Positions 63,715 through 64,000 of a stretch of DNA of 64,000 nt are shown here, one piece after another. Numbering within the stretch: position 1 is the stretch's first letter; each line of letters starts with the position of its first letter. A program made the position numbers and the translations under genes. A model generated the notes under the pieces. It saw only the letters and a list, made by a program, of their open reading frames with translations, was not told the origin of the DNA and ran no database searches. Source of the DNA: Budvicia diplopodorum (GTDB lineage Bacteria; Pseudomonadota; Gammaproteobacteria; Enterobacterales; Enterobacteriaceae); contig NZ_WOYF01000012.1 in NCBI RefSeq assembly GCF_009800925.1, forward strand, positions 1-64,000, in the 5' to 3' direction.

Positions 63715-64000
63715 ATGATTAAAATTACCGATTCAGCCCAATCTCACTTTAAAAAACTACTGGCTAATCAGGAAGAAGGCACCCAGATTCGTGTTTTCGT
63801 GATTAATCCAGGCACGCCGACAGCCGAGTGTGGGGTATCTTACTGCCCACCCGATGCCGTTGAAGCAAGCGATACCGAACTAAAATTTGAACAACTTTCG
63901 GCTTTTATTGATGAAATTAGCGCACCTTATCTTGAAGATGCCGAAATTGACTTTGTTACCGATCAGCTTGGCGCTCAGCTAACGCTAAAAGCGCCCAATG
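63715..64000 (+). CDS. nfuA: Fe-S biogenesis protein NfuA, N-terminal part (cut by window edge)
   Basis: NfuA receives and delivers Fe-S clusters. The first 95 codons are visible and begin [19 protein letters not shown], with [14 protein letters not shown] and [12 protein letters not shown] of the degenerate A-type domain, continuing to LTLKAPN. The Nfu domain with its CXXC motif would lie beyond the window. It follows gntX by 42 bases as in E. coli. Confidence 0.96.
   Translation, partial: MIKITDSAQSHFKKLLANQEEGTQIRVFVINPGTPTAECGVSYCPPDAVEASDTELKFEQLSAFIDEISAPYLEDAEIDFVTDQLGAQLTLKAPN

Overview
The window reads as a chromosomal core region of a gamma-proteobacterium of the order Enterobacterales. 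Gene content and order follow the E. coli segment tufA-fusA-rpsGL-tusBCD-yheO-fkpA-slyXD-kefBG-yheSTU-prkB-crp-yhfK-argD and, further on, trpS-gph-rpe-dam-damX-aroBK-hofQPONM-mrcA-nudE-igaA-hslRO-pckA-envZ/ompR-greB-tex-feoABC-gntX-nfuA. Proteins are close to E. coli but clearly divergent, and several E. coli neighbours are missing (yhfA, pabA, fic, yrfG, bioH). A family outside Enterobacteriaceae proper (for example Budviciaceae or Yersiniaceae-like) is plausible; the sequence alone does not settle this.

Layout. 1-5.4 kb: the str operon on the minus strand (tuf partial, fusA, rpsG, rpsL) with its promoter, preceded by tusDCB and yheO. 5.5-8.6 kb: a folding cluster with fkpA, a tandem degenerate fkpA paralogue, slyX and slyD. 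8.8-15.4 kb: the glutathione-gated K+ efflux pair kefG-kefB, the ABC-F protein yheS, a LysE-type exporter, yheT-yheU. 15.5-20.7 kb: prkB, crp, yhfK, argD. 21-28.7 kb: an accessory sugar-acid cluster equivalent to E. coli rspA-rspB-ydfJ-ydfI-rspR, with an additional MHS-type transporter between rspA and rspB flanked by hairpins. 28.8-34.4 kb: yjgR, ppiA, codBA with a PurR-type operator, and an exported dual-specificity-phosphatase-like protein. 34.4-40.6 kb: the aroK-aroB-damX-dam-rpe-gph-trpS run. 41-44.7 kb: hofMNOPQ, the DNA-uptake/pilus-assembly-like operon, divergent from mrcA. 47.5-59.3 kb: nudE, igaA, hslR-hslO, pckA, envZ-ompR, greB, tex. 59.9-64 kb: Fur-box-preceded feoABC, a decayed bioH, gntX and the start of nfuA.

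How the parts work together: the sugar-acid cluster is internally coherent (an oxidoreductase that can make mannonate, a mannonate dehydratase-family enzyme, a zinc dehydrogenase, two symporters and a GntR/FCD regulator). codB imports cytosine and codA deaminates it. feoABC imports ferrous iron under likely Fur control. nfuA and tusBCD belong to Fe-S and sulfur-relay chemistry.

Most interesting points: (1) the second FKBP at 6556-7560, which has lost several conserved prolyl-isomerase pocket residues and gained a long Ala/Thr/Pro-rich linker; (2) a readable but broken N-terminal fragment of bioH at 62766-62911, implying that the last pimeloyl-ACP esterase step of biotin synthesis is lost or supplied elsewhere; (3) the extra transporter in the rsp operon, framed by a 15-bp perfect inverted repeat and a second hairpin; (4) a possible yrfG deletion scar before hslR. 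I saw no tRNA, rRNA, insertion sequence, prophage or CRISPR array. No obviously novel defence or mobile system is present.
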